DNA of 64,000 nt from Chrysomallon squamiferum. Lineage: Eukaryota; Mollusca; Gastropoda; Neomphalida; Peltospiridae. The translations under genes and the position numbers were made by a program. Position 1 is the stretch's first letter; the number at the start of each line of letters is the position of its first letter. The notes beneath the pieces are model-generated. The model did not search any database. It was not told the origin of the DNA and saw only the letters and a program-made list of their open reading frames with translations. Positions 13,794-25,085 of this stretch are shown here, piece after piece. The stretch is from NCBI GenBank assembly GCA_012295275.1, contig CM022672.1, positions 10,582,904 to 10,646,903 on the forward strand, read 5' to 3'.

Positions 13794-14010
13794 TTAACAT
13801 TAATAATAATAATAATAAAGCATTAATAATAACAACAACAAAAATAATAATAACAATAATAATAATAATATTAACAATAATAATAATAATAATAACAAAA
13901 ATAACAACAACAACAACAATAATAATAATAACAATACTATTAATAATAATAGCAATAATAATAATAATAATAAAACATTAATAATAACAACAACAACAAT
14001 AATAGTAATA
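13733..14010. repeat. (AAT)n/(AAC)n trinucleotide array, about 280 bp
   Basis: AAT units with interspersed AAC and ATT units. The Asn- or Leu-rich open frames in it are repeat products. Confidence 0.96.
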
Positions 14011-14559
14011 AGAATTCCTTGATATATCTGTGACACTGTGATATATTTTCTGTATATCTATGGCATTCTGATGTAGTATCTGTACATGTATCAGTGTCAT
14101 ATAATCTAAGGCTTTTAAATGCTGAACCATTTCTCAGAGTAATCAATAATAACAAGTAAAAAAAAAAAAATCCATAAATATTTATATGAAATTGATGCAA
14201 ATCTGTTATTAATGATGCTCATGATAAAAATACAGAAATATATTTTCAGGTTCCTGAAAAATGTGATAAAATTGTTTATACATAGTAATGATCAAGTAAT
14301 ATAGATTATCACATTAACATTGATCACTGTAAGGTGCTAACTGTAATATAATCTTAATTATATAATTATATTAAGTACCATAATACAGAACAATCTTTCT
14401 TAGGTTGGCAGTTACTAAGTGTGTCATATGTAAAGGTGTGTGTGTACGTACACATGCACTGTAAAGCACCCTTGAACTAACTTATAAATATGGTATAATA
14501 ATAATAGTATAATAATAGTATTAACACATACATACATGCATGCTGGGCAAATAACACAT
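14011..14559. other. AT-rich noncoding stretch
   Basis: No gene or repeat family recognised apart from short TATAATA steps near 14490-14520. Confidence 0.55.
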
Positions 14560-15120
14560 ATATAGATATATCCAGATAACAATTGATATGTCCAATTAAC
14601 AACAGATCTGTCACATTAACAATAGATCTATCCAGTTAACAATAGTTCTATCCAGTTAACAATAGATATGTCTAGTTAACAACAGATATGTCCAGTTAAC
14701 AAAAGATCAATGCAGTTAATAGTAGATATATCCAGTTAACAATAGATCTAACCAGTTAACAATAGATCTATCCAGTTAACAATAGATCTAAGCAGTTAAC
14801 AATAGATCTAACCAGTTAACAATAGATCTATCCAGTTAACAATAGAACTGTCCAGTTAACAATAGATCTATCCAGTTAACAATAGTTCTGTCCAGTTAAC
14901 AATAGTTCTGTCCAGTTAACAATAGTTCTGTCCAGATAACAACAGATCTGTCCAGTTAACAATAGTTCTGTCCAGTTAACAATAAATCTGTCCAGTTAAC
15001 AATAGTTCTGTCCAGTTAACAATAAATCAGTCCAGTTAACAATAGATCTATCCAGTTTACAAAGATCTATCCAGTTAACAATAGCTCTATCCAGTTAACA
15101 ATAGATCTGTCCAGTTCACA
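14560..15120. repeat. 20-bp minisatellite, about 27 copies
   Basis: The unit reads TCCAGTTAACAATAGATCTA and keeps an exact 20-bp register for more than 450 bp; indels appear only near the right end (about 15058-15115). Each unit carries two small palindromes, GTTAAC and AGATCT. The second is often changed to AGTTCTG, and these variant units are clustered at about 14880-15000, suggesting local spread of variants. Confidence 0.97.
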
Positions 15121-15810
15121 AAATTATCTATTAATGTATATTAAGTATACTGGAGGTCTCGCAGTTCAGGTCTACCTAACACATGGTCTGATATTAATGA
15201 CTACAAACAAATGAAATGATATTTTCTGCATATTGGTTATGTTTACATTCAATTCAGACTCCTTTATGTGCCTGCTGTATTTGATACTTGATTATAAATG
15301 ATGGTGAAAAAATGCAAAAGCCTGCTTGTTTTGATGTTATAAAAACTGAGAGGAGAAATCTAATTTAGCTAGAAAACATTGATTGAGGTTATGAAGAATT
15401 TTATAGCTGGGTGGGTTTTTTTTGTGAAGCGGAAGAAGCAAAATTGATTGTTAGACTGAGAGCTATATGTGTGTGTATAATTTATCATCATTGTTATATA
15501 CACACACACACACACACACACATTACATAAAAACAAAAATACATATGCATAATGTAGTATTATAATAATATATATACTCACACATGCAAATATAAATATT
15601 CTCACAGATATACAAACAGTTTCTATAAACATGCTCTTGTACTTTGTTAAATGTGTTTTTAACTTCTTGTATTTACGCATACAAACCTATACATGTATTC
15701 ATTGACATGGATATACACAAACAAACATAGACATCCTAACTTGTATATTGACACGTTCAAATACAAGTCTAATACAGTTTACTGTTTTAATTAGATTACA
15801 TACATAGATA

Positions 15811-15849
<39 letters not shown>

Positions 15850-16640
15850 TACACACAAATAAACACACACATATGTGCATACATACACAAACATATAAAT
15901 ATATGCACACATAAATATATATGAGATATATAAAACTCAGCTTTATTATCTTAGATACATTTTACAAACTGCCATGTTTTTATCAGCTGTTTGTTACTGC
16001 AGTTCACACACACACAAAGATACAAACAACCTCTTAAAAGATTATCTCAGTGATCATTATCATTATCTGACATTTGTGAAATCAAATCTGTAGAACTTTC
16101 TCCTGCATTCTTGAATATTTTCTACATATAATCTAAACAGACACGTGCATAAATATTCATTCCTGAATACAGACACATATAGCACTAGGACTTCATGTTT
16201 TAGTTCTAAATCTTACACTTGGAAAACACTGACAGGCAGAAATACCAGAGGTGTAATTAAATGATGGTCACAATGACATTTTGTCTGGCTAATTATGTTA
16301 CTCCTCAGATAATTCACACACAGCTGCCTTCTGTCTTATTTCTGGGAACCACTGCTTGAATACAAATGGGACATTAACGGCAAAACAACGGTGTTTGTTT
16401 TGTCTAGCTCTTTTTTCTATTTTTGTTTAGTTTTTTGCTGATGTACACTTTTTGCTGCAGCCCACTAGTTATGAATACTGTAATTCAGCATAACAGTGAA
16501 TAGAAATGTATGGCAATATTCACAGAAGATTTGCTCTGTCTCGTACACTGTTACTGATAGAGATGCTGATGGTTATTCTCAGGAACTGAAAGTCTGGGTC
16601 AGTTCACTGTAAAGAGTGGAACATTTGATACACCAGAGGG
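15121..16640. other. Noncoding stretch with CA tracts
   Basis: (CA)n tracts lie at 15500-15522 and 15812-15850. The piece 16200-16640 is single-copy with average complexity but no convincing exon. Confidence 0.55.
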
Positions 16641-16659
16641 TGTCTCACCTTTCTTCAGT

Positions 16660-17160
16660 GACAGTCGTCTTATAACTGTGACAGTCTTATAAATGTGGGT
16701 TATTTTATAATAGTGACAGTCTTATTATAATGATGATAATTGTCTTATAATTGTGAAAGTTTTCTTATAATAGTAGCAGTCACCTTCTCACAAAACAGTT
16801 GCAGTTATCTAACAGTAGTGACAGTCTTTCTTTAATAGTGCAGTCTTTTTATAATAGTGATTATCATATAACTGTGACACTATTTTTATAATAATGACAA
16901 TCGTGTTATAATAATGAGTCTTCTTATAATAGTGTCTTCTTATAATGCTGAGTTTTCTGATAATAGTGACAGTCTTTTTATAATAGTGACAGTCTTACAA
17001 CTATAATAGTCTTTTTTATAATAACAACATGTGTTCTAATAATGAAAGTCTTCTTATAATACTTGGTTTCCTGATAATAGTGATTTTTCTTATAACAGTG
17101 ACAGTCTTCTTATAATAATGACAGTATTCTTATAATAGTGACAGCCTTCTAACAGAAGTT
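16660..17160. repeat. Degenerate minisatellite, unit about 18-20 bp
   Basis: Phrases of the type CTTATAATAGTGACAGT recur irregularly for about 500 bp with many indels. Period and order are far less regular than in the 14.6-kb array. Confidence 0.88.
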
Positions 17161-17700
17161 GATTTTCCCTCTCTCTTTTTTCAGTTTCTTTCTCCTTCTC
17201 TCTCTCTCACTGTCAGTTCATTTCATTCACTCACTCACTCATACTCTCTCTCTCTCTCTCTCCATTTCTCTGTCTCTCTCTCAAACCCAAATTCAGTTAT
17301 TTTTCTCTGAGTGACACCAAATAATTAAGGAGTCGCTTAACACTTTCTCATCTCACTCAGCTGTGGACAAATAGCAATGTGAGGAAATTGCCTGGGATTC
17401 ACCTGTTAATGCCTGTTCCTAGTGTATCATCAAATGGAAGCAGAAGCCAGGAAGTACACCCAATAGGAAAACAATCATGGAATGATTTGCCAGTCAGCGA
17501 GTCCATGAATTAATCACTGGAATCTTTTTATTGCTGAGAAAGTCAGTTACTTTCAGACAAATAAAACAAATCCGTTTAATGATTTAAATCTTCTGAACAT
17601 CAACTGCAAATAAGAAGCACAAATAGATTTATGGGGTTGATTGTGGTTCCAGCTAGGAACGATTTATTTGTCTCGTTGTTAAGTAATATTGGATATTTAG

Positions 17701-17704
<4 letters not shown>
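17161..17704. other. TC-rich patch and single-copy island
   Basis: TC-rich sequence at 17160-17285 is followed by a non-repetitive island at about 17300-17640 with normal base composition. No exon was accepted there. Confidence 0.5.

Positions 17705-17786
<82 letters not shown>
17705..17786. repeat. (GA)n dinucleotide microsatellite
   Basis: About 40 uninterrupted copies of GA. Confidence 0.97.
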
Positions 17787-17788
<2 letters not shown>

Positions 17789-18045
17789 GAGAGATAATAA
17801 TTATATAACAGTGATATTAACACAGAAAAAAAAAAGAAATGGAGAGAAAGACAATGTGAGACAAAGACATGGCAAACAAGAAAGAGACAGATGAAAAAAA
17901 GAAATAACAAAGGAGAAATAAACATATATGTTACATAATGTAATTTATATTTCTGCAATTTGTCTTTAATAATAATCTCTAAAACTGATGACTATAGTTT
18001 GTTTTATTTTTATATATGTAGGTATCTGTAACTGCTAGAAGACAG

Positions 18046-18470
18046 AGAGCCATTGTTTGTAAGTGTCACAACTGAGAAGACTGCCACTGTTTGTAAGTGT
18101 CACACTTAAGAAGACTGCTACTATTTGTAAGTGTCACAACTGCATACATGCATGCATGCATGTATACAGAAGACTGCCACTGTTTGTAAGTGTCACACTT
18201 AAGAAGACTGCTACTATTTGTAAGTGTCACAACTGCATACATGCATGCATGCATGTATACAGAAGACTGCCACTGTTTGTAAGTGTCACACTTAAGAAGA
18301 CTGCTACTATTTGTAAGTGTCACAACTAAGAAGATTGCTACTGTTTGTGTCACAACTGAGAAGACTGCCACTGTTTGTAAGTGTCACAACTGAGAAGACT
18401 GCCACTGTTTGTAAGTGTCACAACTGAGAAGACTGCTACTATTTGTAAGCGTCACTGGTTTAGAAGACTG
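18046..18470. repeat. Higher-order repeat: 93-bp units made of 30-odd-bp monomers
   Basis: The monomer is of the type AAGACTGCCACTGTTTGTAA followed by GTGTCACAACTG. At 18084-18330 monomers are grouped into a 93-bp unit that also contains TGCATACATGCATGCATGCA; two full copies and a partial third are nearly identical (the GCCACTG block starts at 18084, 18177 and 18270). After 18330 only the simple monomer continues. Because 93 is a multiple of three, both strands stay open and give perfect 31-residue repeats; I regard these as repeat products. Confidence 0.95.
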
Positions 18471-18728
18471 TCATTATCAGAAGAAGATTAAAATTTATAT
18501 AAGATTACTACCAGTTATAAGTCTGTTATTTCCTGATATAATAGAGCTTAAACAAACATATAAAATAAATTATTGTTAAAAGATACAAATGAGAGAAATA
18601 ACTAACTGAATTTAGTATGATCCTATTTCTTCTCAAAATATTTAAGCTGTCATTTGTTTTAAATCTAAAGTTATTTTCCAGATTTATTACAAACATACAG
18701 TACATACTTTTATTGTAATTCAAGTCAG

Positions 18729-18760
<32 letters not shown>

Positions 18761-19149
18761 TTTCTTCATTTTATCTTGGAAACAGAATTCTGCCAGAAAC
18801 ATATCTGATATTCATGTCAGAGTGACAAATATCAAAACTTTTAATATGAAGCTCACCAGAAAAGTAATATCATCTGAATCGAGTTTTCATTTTGTTTCTG
18901 CACTCAACTAATGGAATGGGCTAAGCAGAGGTATTAGAAAATCAATTGTTTATTAATTAATGAAAGCGTAATATCTCTGTGGAATTGCAGAATGAATGCT
19001 GTCTGTGTTTTGTGTTCATTTGTGTAAATAAACAGGAATTTAGCCCAGTCCCATGCGGTAACAGAGAGATGGAACAAAATTGATTGTTTGTAATATGTCC
19101 AATCTTCTAGCATAAATAAACAACACGAGTGAAATATTATAGCTCATTT
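18471..19149. other. AT-rich stretch with a single-copy island
   Basis: An A run lies at 18729-18755. The piece 18760-19140 is non-repetitive. No exon recognised. Confidence 0.55.
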
Positions 19150-19385
19150 TGTCTATGACTCACATGTGTGCATGTGTGAGTGTGCGTGTATGTGTGTGTG
19201 TGTGTGTGTGTCTTTGTGTGTATGGGGTGGGATGTTTGTGTACGTGTGTGGGTGTGTTTATGTATGTATGTATATCTGAATGCATATGTATGTATTTATG
19301 TGTGTGTGTATGCATGCATGTATGTAAGTATGTATGTATGTATGTTTGTGTGCATATGTATGTGTATGTCTGTATGTACATAAAC
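19150..19385. repeat. (TG)n and (ATGT)n compound microsatellite
   Basis: TG runs at about 19165-19260 pass into ATGT steps up to about 19385. Confidence 0.93.
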
Positions 19386-20119
19386 ATGTTGTTTGTGAGT
19401 GTATATATTGTGTGCAATGTGTTTTGTTTCTGTTTTTTAACTGTCTGAATACTGTTTGGTTAATAGATGCTAATATGTTGAATGACATTTTAATATTAAT
19501 AATGTCAAATAAACAGTTTATTTATAATGATAATATATGAGAGAAAAGCCACTTACAAACATTAACTTTGTAGTAGTCCATAAATTGTTGTACAAAAAAA
19601 TGCAGTTCATGAGTTTTGTGCATGTCTGAAAGCATCAGTATATTTCTTTCTCTTTTTTTTTTCACATACACAGACACACATAAATATAATGTTAAAATTT
19701 TGCAAAAGATGATGATTGTTTGTAATGGTTTTTTTACAAACGTAAACAATAAATTTTGAACATATAAGAGTTCTTGTTTTAGTTCACAAAGGATGTATTA
19801 ATATACAACAACAGAACTGATCTAACAGTGAGTTTAAAACAGAAAGTAATTTATGATTACAAAGAAAATGTAATTTAAAAAAAATATATTATTCTAAGAT
19901 GTTCACAAAAGTGATTTATCATACAAATGTATAAAAATAAAAAAAAAAAAAAAAATTAAAAAATGTTCAACCTTCATCAGAATGATTTGTTAATGAACTT
20001 GTTATATTAAGTAATCGACATTTAAAAAAAAAAATTTAAATAAAAAAATATATATATAATAAAAAATTAATAATATATATAACAACAAAAAATATCTGGA
20101 TATCCACTGACCATCCCTG
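19386..20119. other. AT-rich noncoding stretch
   Basis: A and TA runs near 19930-20095. No gene recognised. Confidence 0.6.
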
Positions 20120-20800
20120 GTTTCTTGAGTGAGATTATTTGACATCCTGAAGTCAAAACTATCAGATGCTCAATGACTTCATTTGAATGTTCTGTCAGTA
20201 CCAAATCTGACTACTGTCTTTAATGTCATTAATGTTTAGTAGGATACTGAACTAATTACTTTTCTGACTGTCATTGGTAATAACTAGTTACAGACTGACT
20301 ATTATTTCATTATTCCATAATCTGTATTATTTTGAAGTCAAATGAGTGTTCAGATACCGATTAACCTGTGTTAGAACATTCTGCCAATAACCACATTTCA
20401 GTATTGTCCAAGAAGTCTAGACATCCATGTACCCACTGTTATAAGGTCAAAGAAGAATTCAGGCATCTATTGACTTCATAACCATATTTCAGTATTGTCT
20501 TGAAGTCATATGGATACCCACACACCTGTTGTTTTAAAGTCAGATGAATATCCTGATACCCATTCACCTTTGAACAAAGAACATTCTACATTAACCATAT
20601 TTCAGTATTGTTCTGAAGTCAAATGGATACACACTTACCTATTATCTTGAAATTAAATGGATATTACCTATTACCTTGAAGTTAAATGTATACTCAGGTA
20701 TCAATGACCTTCATTAGAACAGAGTAGCAAATAACCACAGAGCAGTATTATTTTAAAAGTCTGGTTTTCCAAGTACCCAGTTTTCAGATCAAACAGATAT
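20120..20800. repeat. Decayed long-period tandem repeat
   Basis: Phrases CAGTATTGT, TTGAAGTCAAATGGATA and CCCACTTACCT recur about every 60-130 bp. Copies differ by many substitutions and indels, so the array looks old. The exact unit needs a dot plot. Confidence 0.75.
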
Positions 20801-22690
20801 CAAGGCAGCCATTGTCTTCAGTTTAAATCATGGTATTATTTTAAATGAAAGTATGGATACACAAAGACCCACTGTATTTCTTTAAAGCACTTCATAATTT
20901 CCTGTTAACAGTTGTGCATTATAACACAAATCTAACCACCAGTGTTGCCAAACGTTACAAACTGTTCACACCAGAATTTGTCAAACAGTTCAATAACCAT
21001 GATGCTAGGGAAGCTGTTTACATGTGTTTGTTTGAGGGGTGATGAGCTTCATCAAGGTCTACGGTCTTTAATAATACCTTAATTAAACAGACGGAAATAA
21101 CAGAATTAAAGCTTATTAACTATATTCCATTACCATCAGAAATCTGCTTATGCAAAATCCTCAAACATACAGACTGACCTTAGTAATAAGTCACAGAGTG
21201 TGAAAATTGGTACAACAAAGTCAGTATGTGACAATGTAAGTATTTACTAGAATTCTTTTAAGAAGTTGCTATTGTGATCTCCACTCCCTGGCTTTAAGAA
21301 GAAGAAGAAAAAATAATAATAATAATTTAGTGATAGAAAAACAGAAACAATAGATTTTTCATCAAAAGCTTTAATTCTCACATCGGAGAGAAAAGTTGTC
21401 TAAGTTATTTATTCACATCATGGAAACTGATTATGTTACCATTAAGAATCACTTACTCAGTCACTCATTTACTCAGCAATCAAATAGTTACTCATTAACT
21501 CACCAATCATTCAGTCACTCAGTTACTTGCCAGCTCATTTTCTCACATAATCACACACTTATGCACATTAACTTTTATTTTTCTACATCCTTCTAAATAC
21601 TCCTGTATTCAAATTTCAGCATCTTAGAAATTGCTGTAGTATTGGTAACATGGCAAAATAATTTCATATTTTTTGTCCCACTTAGTTTTCAATATGCAAC
21701 AAAATGCTTTTTAGTTTTTTATTGATTTTTTCGTAACCAAGCTGACAATTTGTAGCTGAATGTTTGTAATGCTGGCATACAGCACAATAGATTGCAGGAT
21801 CAATCCTTATTAATGCCCTATTTTCTCTTGCTTCACAATTGGCTTTTCAAAGACCTTGCTATCTTCTTTCCTGTTCATGTAAAGGTACATATACAAACAT
21901 TTTCTTGCTAATCAATAACAGTAACCCATGGAGAAATCTTAGCAGGTTTTATATTTATATATTACAAAATTTAAGAAAATAATAATAATAAAATTATGCT
22001 TGTTTTTTAACATCAGATTATACAGAAAGGTTTCAGTGTTTTTTAAATGCATATTCATTTATTTACTCAATGAAAAATACCAATATTCATTAATTCATCA
22101 CTTCATGGATGCAGTACAAATATTCATCCACTCATTAATTTATTTATATTAGGAGTACAAATAATATTATTCATTCATTTATTAATTTATTAAATAATTT
22201 ATAAATATAAATTCATCAGTGCAAGAAGTATTGAATAAATAATAAAAAGTGGATTGATTTTCATTTTAGCATTAATTATAATTAGGTTATCAAATGAAGT
22301 CAGTTCATTAGAAAGAACCAGTCTTTTAAAGGTACATTAATGAAAAGAAAAATTGATTATGTAAAATTACTAAATAATAATAGTAATAATAAAAATTAGA
22401 AGTAATAATGACAGTTTCCATAAAAATTGCCATGACAACAGAAACATTAAAAAGCTCCCCATACAGAGTCTAATTATAAAACATTATGAGTATTAATATT
22501 ACTGACAAAATGGTTGCAGCATTGAAAAAAATCTATCAGAAATACACAATTACTGAACATATAATAATGCTTAATTCATAAGAAAAAACAGACAAAAACT
22601 TATAGAAATTAAATAGTATTATTACACAATTTTTTGAACTGAAAATAAATGTTTCCGTTTTGGTTATTGTGCATGATATCCTAACTAATA
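20801..22690. other. AT-rich noncoding stretch with weak short repeats
   Basis: A 65-codon open frame at 20845-21042 has unbiased composition but no recognisable domain and no convincing splice sites; I do not call it a gene. ACTCA-type steps lie at 21440-21560 and ATTCATTTA steps at 22050-22200. Confidence 0.5.
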
Positions 22691-22692
22691 AT

Positions 22693-22757
22693 AATAAGAA
22701 GAAGAAGACGAAACAACAACAACAACAACAACAACAACTGCAGCAACAGTAATAGCC

Positions 22758-22852
<95 letters not shown>
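22693..22852. repeat. Compound (GAA)(CAA)(TA)(GA) microsatellite
   Basis: Four adjoining runs: GAA/CAA at 22695-22745, TA at 22758-22784 and GA at 22785-22851. Confidence 0.95.
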
Positions 22853-22853
<1 letters not shown>

Positions 22854-23046
22854 ATTTAGATAAAAATAACAAGCGAAAACGTAAACGGTAATGCCCACTT
22901 GTTCCGATCTCATCAAAAGGTATTAAAAAAAAAAAAAAAAACAAGCATCATATTTATTAAACTCGTCAGAGACAATACCTTCATTAATGGATTATTATAC
23001 AGCACGCTGTATCTGTACGCTGTGATACGATATTACAAGCACTTAC

Positions 23047-23144
23047 CTTTCGTCATTAATTGTCATCGTTTCCCCTAGTATGAGATCTCTGAATCGGTAG
23101 CGAGGGGGTAGAGGAGGGACGGTGTTAAAAGCCTGTTCTTCCAT
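23047..23144 (-). CDS. First coding exon of an unidentified gene running to the left
   Basis: On the minus strand an ATG in good context (ACAATGG) at 23144-23142 opens a frame beginning M-E-E-Q-A-F-N-T-V, followed by the motif PPLPPRYRFRDLILGE, and ending after 32 codons plus two bases at a strong donor (GAAAG then GTAAGTGC at 23046). The composition is that of real protein: a proline hinge followed by an amphipathic stretch, with no simple repeat. The surrounding DNA is CpG-richer than its neighbours. I do not recognise the family. I found no second exon between 1 and 23,000, so the remaining exons may lie beyond the left edge, with the repeat-rich block as the first intron. An alternative is a chance open frame in a promoter-proximal exon. 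Confidence 0.5.
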
Positions 23145-23460
23145 TGTTCATCTCCAGATTTTTATCAACCCAGACAAAAACCCGATTCATAAACGAGCCA
23201 ATATCTCTAACAACAAACACCGTCAAAACTTTCCTCTGCTGCCGCCAATTTCGCGTTGTTCCGTGTTCGGTAATAACGTCGATACGGACTCAGCAGACGA
23301 CAGTTTATCGCCAGAACGAAAGTCTTTCGGTGATTTGGTCGTAGAATTTGATGGCTAAATACTTAGAGGAAATTGTTCTCGTTTGTAAGAATAAACGATG
23401 TTCAGCTGTGGAATCGTGACATATATACAGTAAGCAGCATGGCAAATAGCGTACGGGAAG
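23145..23460 (-). promoter_or_regulatory. Putative promoter and 5' UTR of the minus-strand gene
   Basis: CpG dinucleotides are clearly more frequent here than in the flanking 20 kb, including several CG steps between 23260 and 23345, with no simple repeats. The position just upstream of the ATG at 23144 fits a 5' UTR and core promoter. No TATA box was assigned. The plus-strand frames overlapping it are taken to be antisense. Confidence 0.4.
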
Positions 23461-23801
23461 CTATGGACTATTGATTTAATTTCGCTAAAATGCAGCCATG
23501 TGGGCACCAAAAACTGGCTTCAAGTGCTGATGTAACAGTGCCCGAATAAAATGGGATATGTCCGAACATGATACGGTGATATTGATTAATAATATAAATG
23601 CTTATAAAAAAAATCGCACAGATATACAAACATACGCCAATATATATGAACACACAGATACATACACGCACACACACATGCGCACACACAAACACAAACA
23701 CAAACATACTCAAACACAAAACCATACATGCACGTATGATTGATTTAAAACACACACACACAAACACAAATGAAGACACGCGTATGCACAGATGATCGAT
23801 T

Positions 23802-23848
<47 letters not shown>

Positions 23849-24999
23849 TAATGAGTAATTTATCCAGCTAACACAACAAAAATGTTCTCGTGTAAAGAAT
23901 GTCATGACACAAGGACTACAAATGATAAAGAGATTGACACAGACAGAGACAGTTTCAAACAGATAGACATAAAGAGATAATTAATTACTTAAGGAACTAC
24001 TTAAAATACCATAATAACATCCGCACATCCATCAGCTAATCGCTTTACAAACTGATTATTTTTTATAATTTAATTTACTGTAATCGAGTCGGCTCCTTTT
24101 CTACAATTCTATATCCATTCTAAATATGCGCGTGCGTGTGTGTGTGTGTGTAATTATATCTGTTTATCTTTCTCTCAGCACGTAAGCATGCAGACCATCT
24201 TTTCCTTTTTCTTTTTATTATTCAGTTTATTCAGTGTAATAGAGTCTGGTTTCGTTTCAGATATTTTTTCCTACATGTGTGTGTATATCTGTCTGTAATT
24301 ATCGCTGTATATCTTTCTGTCTCTGTCTGTAAGTATTAAGACTACTATGTTTCCCGGCAACCTTTACTTGTAATAGAACAAAATTATGCTAAACGTAAAC
24401 ACTCTTTTTCTCTACAGTCATTGTCATAAAAACGTAGATAAAAAAAAACTTATTGCATGCTAACTTCAAGAATAAAGGCCATGGGATCAGTTCCCATCAA
24501 CGGAGTCAATAACACTATTCACTTGGAAACAGATTGTTTAAATACAACTGATGTACAATTCTGCCCGCAGCAAGATATATCTGAGATATATTTAACAAAG
24601 ATGAACATTCTAAGACGCGTGACTTCCACATCAAGATGAATCGATCCGTCGATGCTCCAGACCACAGAACGATTTTCTGTTAATACTGCAAATGTAACTT
24701 ATATGTTGCGTAAGCTTTTTTTAATCAAAAGCTAGACCATATAATTAATATACTTTTTTTTCTTTCTATTATTATTGATTTTTTTTTTTTTTTCACGTTC
24801 AAAATATTCTTCTATCCATTTCATTTTTTGTAATTATTATTCAATTTCATAAGATGAATCATGTAGAGAAGTATATTTGTAAATATAAAATCGTAAAGAA
24901 AGTGAGAGAATATAGAAATAATTTATTTGTTTTCTTTTTGACTGTACAGTCCCCCATGAAAATGATCGAAATGCACATTATTTTGATATTTATTTAATA
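23461..24999. other. Intergenic stretch with CA tracts
   Basis: ACAC-rich patches at 23650-23770 and a (CA)n run at 23806-23844. The 60-codon plus-strand frame at 24457-24639 has ordinary composition but no recognisable domain or supporting splice sites and is not called. Confidence 0.5.
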
Positions 25000-25001
25000 T
25001 A

Positions 25002-25030
25002 CTCTAACAAAAGAGAAACGCAAAAGTAGA
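25002..25030. repeat. Left terminal inverted repeat of the Tc1-like element
   Basis: Reads CTCTAACAAAAGAGAAACGC then AAAAGTAG, and pairs with 26433-26458 at about 22 of 26 positions. Confidence 0.85.
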
Positions 25031-25085
25031 TTTTATTGACATTGGGAATATCTATCTAATGGATCAACAGAAAGCAGCAGAATGT

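Noticed and set aside
18063-18371. 88- and 101-codon repeat proteins on opposite strands
   Set aside because: The 93-bp repeat period is a multiple of three, so all copies share the same open frame by arithmetic. No start context, splice sites or known repeat family.
20845-21042. 65-codon plus-strand frame of normal composition
   Set aside because: No recognisable domain, no supporting splice signals, and it lies just after an old repeat array. Could still be a missed exon, but support is too weak.
24457-24639. 60-codon plus-strand frame
   Set aside because: Ordinary composition but no family resemblance, promoter or splice context.
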